This document shows, one piece after another, positions 34,268-42,546 of a stretch of DNA of 64,000 nucleotides (position 1 is the stretch's first letter; every line of letters begins with the position of its first letter). The translations under genes were made by a program, and so were the position numbers. Location of the stretch: NCBI RefSeq assembly GCF_000760735.1, contig NZ_JMEX01000008.1, forward strand, positions 652,018 through 716,017. Reading direction: 5' to 3'. The notes under the pieces are model-generated. The model ran no database searches. It saw only the letters and a program-made list of their open reading frames with translations, and had not been told where the DNA came from. This stretch comes from Rhodococcoides fascians A44A. Lineage in GTDB: Bacteria; Actinomycetota; Actinomycetes; Mycobacteriales; Mycobacteriaceae.

Positions 34268-36133
34268 TCAGGCGGTGACGTGGTGGATGTAGCACCAGCG
34301 CCAGTTCTCGCCTGGTTCGGCGGACTCCATGACGGGGTGCGTCGTGGCATGGAAGTGCGCCGTCGCATGTCGCTTGGGCGACGAGTCGCAGCAGGCGACG
34401 TTGCCGCATTCGAGGCATTGCCGAAGGGCGACCCATTCCGTCCCCTCGCGGATGCATTCATGGCACGTACCGTCGGACACGTTCTCCGCCACCGGGTATC
34501 GGTCCAGTTCCTCGCACCCCGCCCCGGGATGGACGCGCCGCGCGTTGGACACCTTGATCTCGCTGCGGTCCTCACCCGCGATGTCGATCATCGACTCCTC
34601 GACGTCGAGCATGGCGAGAACCTCGCCGACCACCTCGGACGGAACGGTGCCGGTGCTTCTGATCTCCAGGATCCGCGCGCGCTCGGCCTCGATCATCGTC
34701 AGGCGAACCCGCGCGTACAGCTCGCTCGGGGTCTCCTGTTCGGCGGTGGTACCCAGCCGTTCCCACGCCGAGAAATTCCGCTGCTCGACGCGTTGGCGGA
34801 CCAGGGCTTCCACTCCGTGCGGGTCGTCGTACTCGAGCTCGTCCAGTGCCTTCTCCCCGGCCTTCGACGCCTGCTGCAGCAGGGTCGCCCGCGCCAACGC
34901 GTCGTCCATCGGGTCCGGCGACGGCACCTTCAACAGACGAGCGAGGACCGGCAACGTGAGGCCCTGCACGAACAGGGTTCCTGCCACCACGGTGAATGCG
35001 ATCAACAGCAGGATTTCGCGGTACTCGGTCCCCAACGGGATCACGAACGCGGCGGCCAGCGTCACCACTCCGCGCATGCCGGCCCACCCGATCAGGAGCG
35101 TGTAGCGCCAGGACGGGACCACACCGGTCGACGCGTCGGCGCCGGGGTGAATCAGCGCGAAGCGCGCGACGAACACCCACACCATGCGGATCGCGATGAC
35201 GCCGACGAGTGTCGCGGCGCAGACGGCAATGATCGTCGTCGCGGGCAGAGCACTGGTCCCGACGTCGCGGAGCAGCCACGACGCTTGCAGACCGATCAAC
35301 AGGAAGACGGCGTTCTCGAGGATGTAGGCGATGGTTCGCCAGTTGATTCGCTCGGCGATTCGAGACTGCGCGGACTGCAGAATGGGCGCCTTGTGCCCCA
35401 GCAGAAGCCCGGCGACGACGACGGCGAGCACACCCGACGCGTGCACCTCCTCGGCGAGGAGGTACGCGGCGAACGGGACGATGAACGAAATGGCGGTGTC
35501 GAGAACAGGATTGGTCAATCGCCGACGCAGTTTCGCGACGATCACGAAGGTCACCAGACCGATGGCCACGCCCCCGCCTGCGGCCACGAGGAAGTCCAGT
35601 CCGACCCGACCGACGTGGACCGAATGTCCGAGGGCGAAGATCGCCGTGCTCAGCGCGACCAACGCGGTGGCGTCGTTGAGCAGGGACTCCCCTTCGAGAA
35701 TGGTGACGACGCGACGAGGCAGTCCGATGCGGCGGCCGATCGCAGTGGCTGCGACGGCGTCCGGAGGCGCGACGACGGCACCGATCGCCAACGCCGCCGG
35801 CCACGAGATGCCGGGGAGGAGTGCATGTACGACGGCGCCGATGCCGAAGGTCGTCGCGATCACCAGAACGATCGACAGCAGCAGGATCGACCGTCGGTTG
35901 GCATTGAAGTCGACCAACGACGATTGAATTGCCGTGGCGTACAGCAGCGGCGGCAGCAGTCCGAGAAGCACCACCTCCGGTTCGAGGTGGATCTCGGGGA
36001 CTCCGGGAACGTACGACGCCGCAGCCCCCACGAGAATCAGCAGCAGGGGCGCCGGGACGTCGAGTCGTTCGGCGAGTGCCGCGACCGCGAGGACACCGAT
36101 CGCGAGCACGACGAGCAGGACAGCAATCTCCAT
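34268..36133 (-). CDS. CPA1-type Na+/H+ antiporter fused to a UBP-type zinc finger
   Basis: This 621-residue protein has about 12 membrane helices in residues 1-400 (VVAPPDAVAATAIGRR carries the Asp of the ion site; GESLLNDATALVALS and WAGMRGVVTLAAAF are NhaP/NHE hallmarks). A helical cytoplasmic segment follows to about 530. The last 85 residues form a zf-UBP finger: GCEELDRYP, CHECIREG, LRQCLECGNVACCDSSPKRH, HPVMESAEPGENWRWCY. The finger recognises ubiquitin C-termini in eukaryotes; its role here is unknown. The antiporter would export Na+ for pH and salt balance. Confidence 0.9.
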   Translation of the reverse strand: MEIAVLLVVLAIGVLAVAALAERLDVPAPLLLILVGAAASYVPGVPEIHLEPEVVLLGLLPPLLYATAIQSSLVDFNANRRSILLLSIVLVIATTFGIGAVVHALLPGISWPAALAIGAVVAPPDAVAATAIGRRIGLPRRVVTILEGESLLNDATALVALSTAIFALGHSVHVGRVGLDFLVAAGGGVAIGLVTFVIVAKLRRRLTNPVLDTAISFIVPFAAYLLAEEVHASGVLAVVVAGLLLGHKAPILQSAQSRIAERINWRTIAYILENAVFLLIGLQASWLLRDVGTSALPATTIIAVCAATLVGVIAIRMVWVFVARFALIHPGADASTGVVPSWRYTLLIGWAGMRGVVTLAAAFVIPLGTEYREILLLIAFTVVAGTLFVQGLTLPVLARLLKVPSPDPMDDALARATLLQQASKAGEKALDELEYDDPHGVEALVRQRVEQRNFSAWERLGTTAEQETPSELYARVRLTMIEAERARILEIRSTGTVPSEVVGEVLAMLDVEESMIDIAGEDRSEIKVSNARRVHPGAGCEELDRYPVAENVSDGTCHECIREGTEWVALRQCLECGNVACCDSSPKRHATAHFHATTHPVMESAEPGENWRWCYIHHVTA

Positions 36134-36164
36134 GAGGAGATTGTGCTCCCGGCGTCGTCGTCCG

Positions 36165-36698
36165 TCAGACGCGGTCCAGGCGCTGCACGTAGTGCAGTGG
36201 TGGGTCGATCGGATTGTCCGCGTCGAGCTGCGCTTCGCCGATACGGCGAAACCCGGCCTTCTCCAACGCTCGCCACGACTGACGGTTGCCCGCGACGACC
36301 GGAACGATGATGCTGTTCGACGAGGGATAGGCCCGGAAGGTGTCCTCCGCGAACGCCGCGATCAGTCGCGTTCCTCGGCCTCGATGGATCTCGGACACCT
36401 CACCGATGAGGTAGTCGATCGTGGTGGCCTCGGGCGGCATGTCGATGTACGCGGCGATCGCCGCGAGGTCTTCGGGGTAGTCGGCCCATCTGCAGCGTTG
36501 AACCAGCGCGAACGGCGCGCCGTCCTCGAAGGCCAGCAGATCCTGCGCAGGCTCCTCGCCGCGCGCCACGGGACCGAAGTCTCGTTCCACCGCGGCGACG
36601 GAGGAGTCCTGATTCCACCACCGCGCAACGTGGGGATGCGACAGCCACTGCCCGATCAGCGGGAAGTCCGCGTCGACGACGCGTCGGAACGTGATCAC
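36165..36698 (-). CDS. GNAT acetyltransferase (AAC(6')/siderophore-acylase-like)
   Basis: This 177-residue protein resembles acetyltransf_8/AAC(6')-like enzymes: LIGQWLSHPHVARWWNQ at the N-terminus, DYLIGEVSEIHRGRGTRLI as the acyl-CoA loop (R-G-x-G-T), and NRQSWRALEKAGFRRIGE near the end. Related proteins acylate hydroxamate siderophores (IucB, MbtK) or aminoglycosides. It lies directly downstream of an iron-box-controlled siderophore-binding lipoprotein gene, which favours a siderophore or polyamine substrate. The GTG start is used. The substrate is inferred. Confidence 0.8.
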   Translation of the reverse strand: MITFRRVVDADFPLIGQWLSHPHVARWWNQDSSVAAVERDFGPVARGEEPAQDLLAFEDGAPFALVQRCRWADYPEDLAAIAAYIDMPPEATTIDYLIGEVSEIHRGRGTRLIAAFAEDTFRAYPSSNSIIVPVVAGNRQSWRALEKAGFRRIGEAQLDADNPIDPPLHYVQRLDRV

Positions 36699-36755
36699 GA
36701 ACCGTGACGGTAATCCGAACTCGTCGCCGACGCCATGGATTATGCGTCCGCAGGT

Positions 36756-37709
36756 TCAGGTGAGCTTGTTCGCGCTCTCGATGGACTCCGCCAGCTGCCG
36801 GAGCCAGTCGGCGTACTCGGCGTAGGTGTTGGGGCGCTTGTCGTCCCAGTCGAGGACCTGGCCGGCCGCTACTGCGGGCAGAGACCGGTAGATCACCGAG
36901 TCGGCGAGGATCGGTTTGCTCGCCGGGTATTCGAGGACGATGTCGGCCGGGTACTGCGGCACGTTCTCCCAGCTCACCGTCGACCACGGGCCGTCGGCTT
37001 CCGGGCCGGCGAGGGTCAGACCGAGCTCGCGCAGCAGTTTCAGTACGACGAGGTTCTCGGTGCCGATGTAGATACCGTCGGTGTCGACGTTCAGGGGCAT
37101 GACCGTCAGCCCCGGCTTGGCCGACACTGCGTCCTTCACCCGTTGCTTCGCTGCCTCGAAGTCCTCACGGTCCGCCGCGATCTCGGGGCTGTCGACGTCG
37201 GCGCCGAGAGCCTCGGCGATGGATCGGTACTGGTCGAGCGACTCGTCGATCGACAGACTGACGTCGACTCCGAGAAACGGTGCCACAGCGGCGATCTGCT
37301 CGGCCTGTGCGGCGTCCCACCACGTCCAGGACTGCGGCGCAGTCTTCTTCGCGTACCCGATGATCACGTCGGGATCCAGCGCTGCAGCTGCTTCGGTGTC
37401 GAACACCGAGTCGGTGCCGATGACGGTCATCCGATCGGCTTCGGCAGTGCCGAGCGCGGATCCGTCGGCCAGTCCGAATCCGAACACACCGTCCGGGCGG
37501 ATGCCGTAGTCCCATAGCGCGGCAGCACTGTACGCGTCGACGACGATTGTGTCCGGCGGTGAATCCGCCGTCACGGTGTTGCCGAATGCGGTTGTGTAGT
37601 TCCAGGATTCGGTGGATTGCGGTTCGTCCCCGGAAGTGGTCGAGCAACCGGCGGCGAGGGCGAGTACTGCCACAGCGGAGGTGGCGCGAACGATAGCTTT
37701 GTTGAACAC
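36756..37709 (-). CDS. Iron-siderophore ABC transporter substrate-binding lipoprotein
   Basis: This 317-residue lipoprotein (AVLALAAGC lipobox, Cys22) has the class III periplasmic-binding fold: DTIVVDAYSAAALWDYGI, LDPDVIIGYAKK, then the long helix and C-terminal lobe (QYPADIVLEYPASKP). It probably delivers a ferric siderophore to an importer. No permease or ATPase genes are adjacent, so it must share one encoded elsewhere. An IdeR-type box immediately upstream indicates induction under iron limitation. The GNAT gene follows on the same strand after 57 nt. Confidence 0.85.
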   Translation of the reverse strand: MFNKAIVRATSAVAVLALAAGCSTTSGDEPQSTESWNYTTAFGNTVTADSPPDTIVVDAYSAAALWDYGIRPDGVFGFGLADGSALGTAEADRMTVIGTDSVFDTEAAAALDPDVIIGYAKKTAPQSWTWWDAAQAEQIAAVAPFLGVDVSLSIDESLDQYRSIAEALGADVDSPEIAADREDFEAAKQRVKDAVSAKPGLTVMPLNVDTDGIYIGTENLVVLKLLRELGLTLAGPEADGPWSTVSWENVPQYPADIVLEYPASKPILADSVIYRSLPAVAAGQVLDWDDKRPNTYAEYADWLRQLAESIESANKLT

Positions 37710-37724
37710 GCAAGCAAAGCTAAC

Positions 37725-37743
37725 CCAGCTAAGCCTTACCTAG
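37725..37743 (-). promoter_or_regulatory. IdeR/DtxR iron box before the siderophore-binding lipoprotein
   Basis: Read on the minus strand, CTAGGTAAGGCTTAGCTGG matches TWAGGTWAGSCTWACCTWA at 15 of 19 positions, including AGGTAAGGCT. It starts 15 nt upstream of the ATG, the normal place for IdeR repression. Confidence 0.75.
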
Positions 37744-37855
37744 CAAAACGGCCCGCTCGCGCCTGCCGGTCTTGCCAACCGACGAGCGCCCGGTCACCTA
37801 GAGTGAATCACGTCGGCCGAGCGCAGGTACAGGACGCAGGGAAGGACGCACCCTG

Positions 37856-40123
37856 GTGAAATGGTGGCTGTTCCCCGCGTTCGGCATCGTCGCCTGCGCC
37901 GTGTACCTGTCGATGCCGGCGGGCACTCCCTCGAACACGCTCTTCGTGGCCGTCTCCGTCGCGTCCGTCGCCGCAGTCGTCGTCGGCGTTGCAGTGAACC
38001 GGCCCGCATCGATGTCCGGGTGGATTCTGATCGCGATCGGGAGCGGACTCTGGGCCCTGGGTGACGCGACGGCGTTCGCTCTGGCGACGGCGGACTCGCC
38101 CCCCGCCATCACCGTCGTCGACATCATCTATCTCGCCGGATACCCCGTTCTCGCATCGGGGCTCTACCTTCTGGTCCACCGGGGCTGGCGTCGAGGCCAA
38201 CTCGGTCACGTGGCCAACAGTGCCATCGTGATGATCGCGTTCGGTCTGTTGCTGTGGGTGTTCGTCGTACGTCCCGATTCGGTCGACGTGTCCACCGCCG
38301 AAGGAGTGCTGGCCGTCGCCTATCCGGCGATGGATGTGTACCTGCTCGGTCTGCTCGTTCACTTCGTCGGCGCACCGCAGTGGCGGAGCGCCTCCTATCG
38401 TCTGCTCACCGTCGCCGTACTCGTCGTGCTGGCAGCCGATCTCGCCGCCGAAGCGACCTCCACTTCGTTCGTCGGAATAGGTACGGGCGTGACCGACGCC
38501 GGGTATCTCGCCTTCTACCTCCTGGTCGGAACGGCCGCTCTGCACCCGTCGGTGTGCACTCTCGCGTCGCCGAAACCGCGACGAGGCCCGGCGGACACAG
38601 CGGCTGCCTCGTTCAGCTTCCCCACCGTCGTGGTCGTCACTGCCGCTACTCTCACCGCGCCCGCAGCCATGGCCATCCTCTTGATCCGCGGCGAACCGGT
38701 GGCGGAATGGGGCTGGGGCGTCGTGGCATGCGCCACCGTTCTCGTCGTCCTCGTGTTCATCCGCGTGTCCGAGCTGCTCCTGCTTCTGGCACGACAGACG
38801 CGTGCACTGCGCAGCGTCGCCGAGACGGACCAACTCACCGGCTTGTCCAATCGCATCGGCGTCGAGAAATGGATGTCCCACGACAGTCGCCGCGACACGC
38901 CACTGGCGTTCCTGATCATCGACGTCGACCGGTTCCACGAGATCAACGACACCTTCGGCCACGGTATCGGTGACGACGTGCTGCGCGCGGTTGCGATTCG
39001 GCTCGGCGCTTCGATCGGTCGAGTCGGCGTGATCGGTCGAGTCGGGGCCGACGAGTTCGCCGTGGTCCTGCACGCCGAGCGATCGGACGCCGTCAGTGTC
39101 GCCGGGCGCCTGCATGCGTCACTGAATCAGCCCGTTACCGTCGGCCCGGCCACGCTGCTCGTGGAAGTCAGCATCGGCATTGCCCTGTCGGCGAACAGGA
39201 CTCGATCCGACGTCTCGGCCACCACCGAAGGATTGGCCAAACAGGCCTATCGCGCAACACAATACGCAAAAACAGTGCAGCCACGTATTGCCGTGTACGA
39301 CAGTTCGATGGACCGCGACAACAGCGCCCAGCTGTCACTGCTCAGCGAGCTGGGAAACGCCATCGAGCAAAGACATCTCGCTATCTACTATCAAGTGCAG
39401 GTCGACCTGACGACGATGAGGGCGATCGGTGTCGAAGCCCTCCTGCGATGGAACCATCCGGAACGCGGTCTCGTCGAACCCGCGGCATTCCTTCCCGTGG
39501 CGGAGCGCACCGGCCTGATCAGACCGCTACTCGACTACGTGCTCACCGAGGTCGCCACCCAACGGCACGCATGGAGCGAAGACGGCATCGACCTGACCGT
39601 GTCGGTCAACATCTCGACCCGAAACCTGTTGGACACCACACTCGTCGAGCAGGTTGCGCGAGTACTGGACACCTCGCACCTCGACCCGTCGACACTCGCG
39701 ATCGAGATCACCGAGACGTCGTCGATGACGGACCCGCCAGGGGCGATCGAAACCCTGAACCAGCTGCGTGATCTCGGCGTCACGCTCGTCATCGACGATT
39801 ACGGCACCGGGTACAGCTCGCTCGCGTACCTGCAGACCCTGCCCGTGCAGCAACTGAAAATCGACAAGGTCTTCGTCGCCGACATGACATCGGTCGTCGC
39901 ACACCAGGTCATCGTTCGTTCCACGATCGACCTCGCCCGGACACTCGGGCTCACCGTCGTAGCCGAGGGGGTCGAGGACGAGCAGACGCTCCTGGCGTTG
40001 AAGGAACTTCGCTGCGACCACGCTCAGGGCTTCCATCTGGGCCGTCCCGTGCCGGCCGCCGACATACCCGCGGTGGTCGCTGCACTCGAACAGAGAATCG
40101 GTGGAGAGGTGCAAACATCATGA
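37856..40123 (+). CDS. Membrane GGDEF-EAL cyclic-di-GMP protein
   Basis: This 755-residue protein has about eight to ten N-terminal membrane helices (to about 315), a GGDEF domain (TDQLTGLSNRIG onward) and an EAL domain. The cyclase motif is RVGADEF (about 396-402), so one Gly is Ala, which may lower synthase activity. The EAL domain looks complete: EALLRWNHP (about 526), NISTRNLL, ITETSSM, DDYGTGYSSLAYLQ, LKIDKVFV and AEGVEDE. It is probably a phosphodiesterase. The GTG start follows AGGGAAGGACG. Its stop overlaps the bluB start by 4 nt (ATGA). Confidence 0.9.
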   Translation: MKWWLFPAFGIVACAVYLSMPAGTPSNTLFVAVSVASVAAVVVGVAVNRPASMSGWILIAIGSGLWALGDATAFALATADSPPAITVVDIIYLAGYPVLASGLYLLVHRGWRRGQLGHVANSAIVMIAFGLLLWVFVVRPDSVDVSTAEGVLAVAYPAMDVYLLGLLVHFVGAPQWRSASYRLLTVAVLVVLAADLAAEATSTSFVGIGTGVTDAGYLAFYLLVGTAALHPSVCTLASPKPRRGPADTAAASFSFPTVVVVTAATLTAPAAMAILLIRGEPVAEWGWGVVACATVLVVLVFIRVSELLLLLARQTRALRSVAETDQLTGLSNRIGVEKWMSHDSRRDTPLAFLIIDVDRFHEINDTFGHGIGDDVLRAVAIRLGASIGRVGVIGRVGADEFAVVLHAERSDAVSVAGRLHASLNQPVTVGPATLLVEVSIGIALSANRTRSDVSATTEGLAKQAYRATQYAKTVQPRIAVYDSSMDRDNSAQLSLLSELGNAIEQRHLAIYYQVQVDLTTMRAIGVEALLRWNHPERGLVEPAAFLPVAERTGLIRPLLDYVLTEVATQRHAWSEDGIDLTVSVNISTRNLLDTTLVEQVARVLDTSHLDPSTLAIEITETSSMTDPPGAIETLNQLRDLGVTLVIDDYGTGYSSLAYLQTLPVQQLKIDKVFVADMTSVVAHQVIVRSTIDLARTLGLTVVAEGVEDEQTLLALKELRCDHAQGFHLGRPVPAADIPAVVAALEQRIGGEVQTS

Positions 40124-40773
40124 CTTTCGGCAACGGCGCCGGGGAACACATGTCCGTTCACACGGCCATCCGGTCGAGGCGTGACGTCCGCGCCGAGTTC
40201 GACGGAACGTGCATCGACGACGCCATGCTGCACCGAATTCTCGATGCCGCCCACCATGCGCCCAGCGTGGGCAACACTCAGCCGTGGGACTTCGTGGTCG
40301 TGCAGTCACCGGACACCCTTGCCGCGTTCGAGAGGCACGTTGCCGCCGAACGACTGGCGTTCGCCGAATCGCTGCCTGCGGACAGGCGCGCGACGTTCGA
40401 CCCGATCCGCATCGAGGGAATCGAATCGAGCCGCACAGGGGTCGTCGTCACCTACGACCCGGAGCGCGGCGGCACACACATCCTCGGGCGCGCAACCGTC
40501 GACGACACCGGATTGTTCTCCGCGGTACTCGCCATCCAGAACCTCTGGCTCGCAGCGGTGTCGGAAAGAATTGGAGTCGGCTGGGTCTCGTTCTACCAGG
40601 AGCAGTTCCTCACCGAACTACTCGACATACCGTCCCCGGTGCGGCCCATAGCGTGGCTGTGCGTGGGACCGGTCACCGAATTCCAGGAGGTCCCCGACCT
40701 CGAGCGCTTCGGCTGGCGCCATCGCCGTCCCCTGTCCGACGCCGTTCACCACGAGCGGTTCCGGCGGCAGTAG
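40120..40773 (+). CDS. bluB: 5,6-dimethylbenzimidazole synthase BluB
   Basis: This 217-residue flavodestructase uses O2 to split FMNH2 into dimethylbenzimidazole, the lower ligand of vitamin B12. The nitroreductase fold is seen in IRSRRDVRAEF and AHHAPSVGNTQPWDFVVV. The BluB-specific stretch is GGTHILGRATVDDTG followed by WLAAVSERIGVGWVSFY. The ATG at 40120 overlaps the GGDEF-EAL stop; an ATG at 40150 is possible. No cobalamin gene is adjacent; coupling to a c-di-GMP enzyme is unusual. The 3' end is 1 nt from the convergent DUF427 gene. Confidence 0.9.
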   Translation: MTFGNGAGEHMSVHTAIRSRRDVRAEFDGTCIDDAMLHRILDAAHHAPSVGNTQPWDFVVVQSPDTLAAFERHVAAERLAFAESLPADRRATFDPIRIEGIESSRTGVVVTYDPERGGTHILGRATVDDTGLFSAVLAIQNLWLAAVSERIGVGWVSFYQEQFLTELLDIPSPVRPIAWLCVGPVTEFQEVPDLERFGWRHRRPLSDAVHHERFRRQ

Positions 40774-40774
40774 T

Positions 40775-41272
40775 TCACCAGCCCCAGCTGCCCGGAATCC
40801 CCTTGAACGGGCCGACGACATCGCTGGTGATCCAGCCTTCGTAGAACCCACCTTCCTGCGGGGTGGCGCGTTCACCGTCGACCTCGCACTCCAAGCGACT
40901 GGGCGAGAACGCGAGATGCCCTGTGATGGGCAGAAATTGCTCGGTCGGAGTCTCGTAGCTCCACGCCGCGCCTTCGCTGACCGCGTCACCACAGACGACA
41001 TCCCAGTACGTCGCCGCGCCCTTCCATTCGCAGTGGGTGGACCGTGCCGCCGACGGCCTCAGGGCATCTGCGGCGACGTCGTCGCGCGGGATGTACCACG
41101 TCGGGGGATGGCTCGTTTCGAGGACTCGCCACGCCTCCCTGGTCTCGGCGACGAGGATTCCCCCGAACCTGACGGTGATCAATCGGTTCGAATGCTCCAG
41201 ACGCGGAGGGCGAGGGTAGTCCCACACCGACTCCTGCCCGGGGCCTGGCTGTAGCGGCGTCACGTCGGTCAT
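40775..41272 (-). CDS. DUF427 domain protein
   Basis: This 165-residue protein has the DUF427 core: LITVRFGGILVAETREAWRVLE, PPTWYIPRDDV, CEWKGAATYWDVV and FYEGWITSDVVGPFKGIPG. The Trp/Tyr/His pattern around CEWKG is typical. The family has no settled function. The ATG at 41272 follows GAGAGG. It lies 58 nt upstream-gap from the DUF2637 gene on the same strand. Confidence 0.9.
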   Translation of the reverse strand: MTDVTPLQPGPGQESVWDYPRPPRLEHSNRLITVRFGGILVAETREAWRVLETSHPPTWYIPRDDVAADALRPSAARSTHCEWKGAATYWDVVCGDAVSEGAAWSYETPTEQFLPITGHLAFSPSRLECEVDGERATPQEGGFYEGWITSDVVGPFKGIPGSWGW

Positions 41273-41330
41273 CCTCTCGATGGTGCCACGGACTGCGCCG
41301 GTCCATCGGAGCTCACTGCCTCGTGCCTGC

Positions 41331-42029
41331 TCAGGGCGCATCGACCGGGTAGAGATCCTCGACGCGGTCGTCGTCGAGAACCCATCGGTCCACGTCGACG
41401 AGCGGATCGACGTCTGTGCTCTCCGGCTGTACTCGTTGCGCGGGCCGAACGGACGGCATGTCCGGAACGGTCTCGACGATAGGTCCGGTCGGCCGGGTGA
41501 TCTCGCGACGGTCTTCGATGCCGGCACCGGTTTCGACGGCCTCGGGCGTGAGGGCGTCGGGTGTGGGGGCGTCGGGTGTGGGGGCGTCGGGAATCTGGTC
41601 GACCGTCACCACGGTGCCCGACGGCACCCTGACCAGAATGCCCAGGCCGTGGGTGGCGGCGAGCAAGCTGACCGGCGCAACGGTGGCGATGGTCGCCGAC
41701 AGCGCCGGATGCAATGTGCCTGCACCGGAAATGAAGGCGTGCATGGCGTTTGCCCCGATGCTGACGAGAGCGGCCGTGACCAACACCGCCCAGAAGAAGC
41801 GTCGACCACTGCGTTGATCCTCGAACTGGGCGAGAGCGATCACCGAAATGGTGGCCTGCAGAATCGTGCCGTCCACGATGACGGGCCACAGCCAGGACAG
41901 GCTCCGTGGAACACCCGCCATGGTCGCCAGGTCCCACAGCGCAGCGAAACTGAGAACGAACGACGCAATACCGATGACGGTGGTGATGACGACCGCACTA
42001 GCCAGCGTCGCCCGCAGGACCTTGTTCAT
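41331..42029 (-). CDS. DUF2637 membrane protein
   Basis: This 232-residue protein has four membrane helices: VVITTVIGIASFVLSFAALW, the DUF2637 hallmark SLSWLWPVIVDGTILQATI, the FFWAVLVTAALVSIGANAMHA helix and a final one around IATVAPVSLLAATHGLG. The cytoplasmic tail contains PDAPTPDAPTPDALTPEA repeats encoded by a 15-nt repeat (41562-41606 area) and ends acidic. DUF2637 proteins are common in actinobacteria, often on mobile elements, but no transfer gene is seen here. The function is unknown. Confidence 0.8.
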   Translation of the reverse strand: MNKVLRATLASAVVITTVIGIASFVLSFAALWDLATMAGVPRSLSWLWPVIVDGTILQATISVIALAQFEDQRSGRRFFWAVLVTAALVSIGANAMHAFISGAGTLHPALSATIATVAPVSLLAATHGLGILVRVPSGTVVTVDQIPDAPTPDAPTPDALTPEAVETGAGIEDRREITRPTGPIVETVPDMPSVRPAQRVQPESTDVDPLVDVDRWVLDDDRVEDLYPVDAP

Positions 42030-42073
42030 GACTCGACATCCTGCACCTGCCCACCGACAGAAAGCCTCGCCCC

Positions 42074-42424
42074 TCAAGCTCCGACGGCCGCTGCGTATCC
42101 GACGACGCCCGCCATACAGGTGAGCATGCACACGACGAGGGTGCCGACGGCGAACGGCCACGCAGCGCGTCCGCGAGCCAGGCGAACGAGAGTCGTCACC
42201 AGGCCCGCGACGCCGACGAGCCCCGCCGCCCCCAGTGTTGCTCCGACGGCGGTGACCGCCCCGTCGGCACTGCACGTCTCCGGAGGGCAGTGATCGAGAA
42301 ACGCCAGCGAAAACACCCCGACCAGCAATGCCACCCCGCCGAGCATCACCGTGAACACGAGAGCAGTCACCGAGACGGCGACGTCCCATCCCTTCACCCG
42401 AGGCGGCAACGGAGTTCGATCCAC
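42074..42424 (-). CDS. Small membrane protein with three or four helices
   Basis: This 116-residue protein has hydrophobic segments VAVSVTALVFTVMLGGVALLV, VTAVGATLGAAGLVGVAGLV and WPFAVGTLVVCMLTCMAGVV. A Cys pair lies in the first loop (DHCPPETCSADG) and may form a disulfide outside. I recognise no family. The GTG at 42424 is the only likely start before the upstream tandem repeats. It lies 44 nt upstream of the DUF2637 gene and may be co-transcribed. Confidence 0.6.
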   Translation of the reverse strand: MDRTPLPPRVKGWDVAVSVTALVFTVMLGGVALLVGVFSLAFLDHCPPETCSADGAVTAVGATLGAAGLVGVAGLVTTLVRLARGRAAWPFAVGTLVVCMLTCMAGVVGYAAAVGA

Positions 42425-42443
42425 GTCGGTGAGACTAGGCCAC

Positions 42444-42546
42444 CAGGAGTGGAGCCTGCAGAAACGACCCGTCAGACCAGGAGCGGGGCATGCAGGAACG
42501 ACCAGATCAGGCCAGGAGCGGAGCCTGCAGAAACGACCCGTTAGGC
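42444..42546 (-). repeat. 34-35-nt tandem repeat (3 copies) downstream of whiB
   Basis: Three units beginning CAGGAG at 42444, 42478 and 42513 share the pattern CAGGAGyGGrGCmTGCAGrAACGACC. The third unit runs into the whiB stop codon. Outer units are nearly identical, the middle one is more divergent. The stretch is non-coding and may act as a 3' end or insulating element for whiB. Confidence 0.75.

Noticed and set aside
33503-36310. 935-residue open frame opposite dinB and the antiporter
   Set aside because: It crosses two well-supported genes on the other strand, has Arg/Gln/Asp-rich composition typical of a shadow frame, and no recognisable domain.
42444-42546. Possible CRISPR array at the 34-35-nt repeats
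   Set aside because: The units are directly adjacent without spacers, only three copies exist, and no cas gene is nearby.
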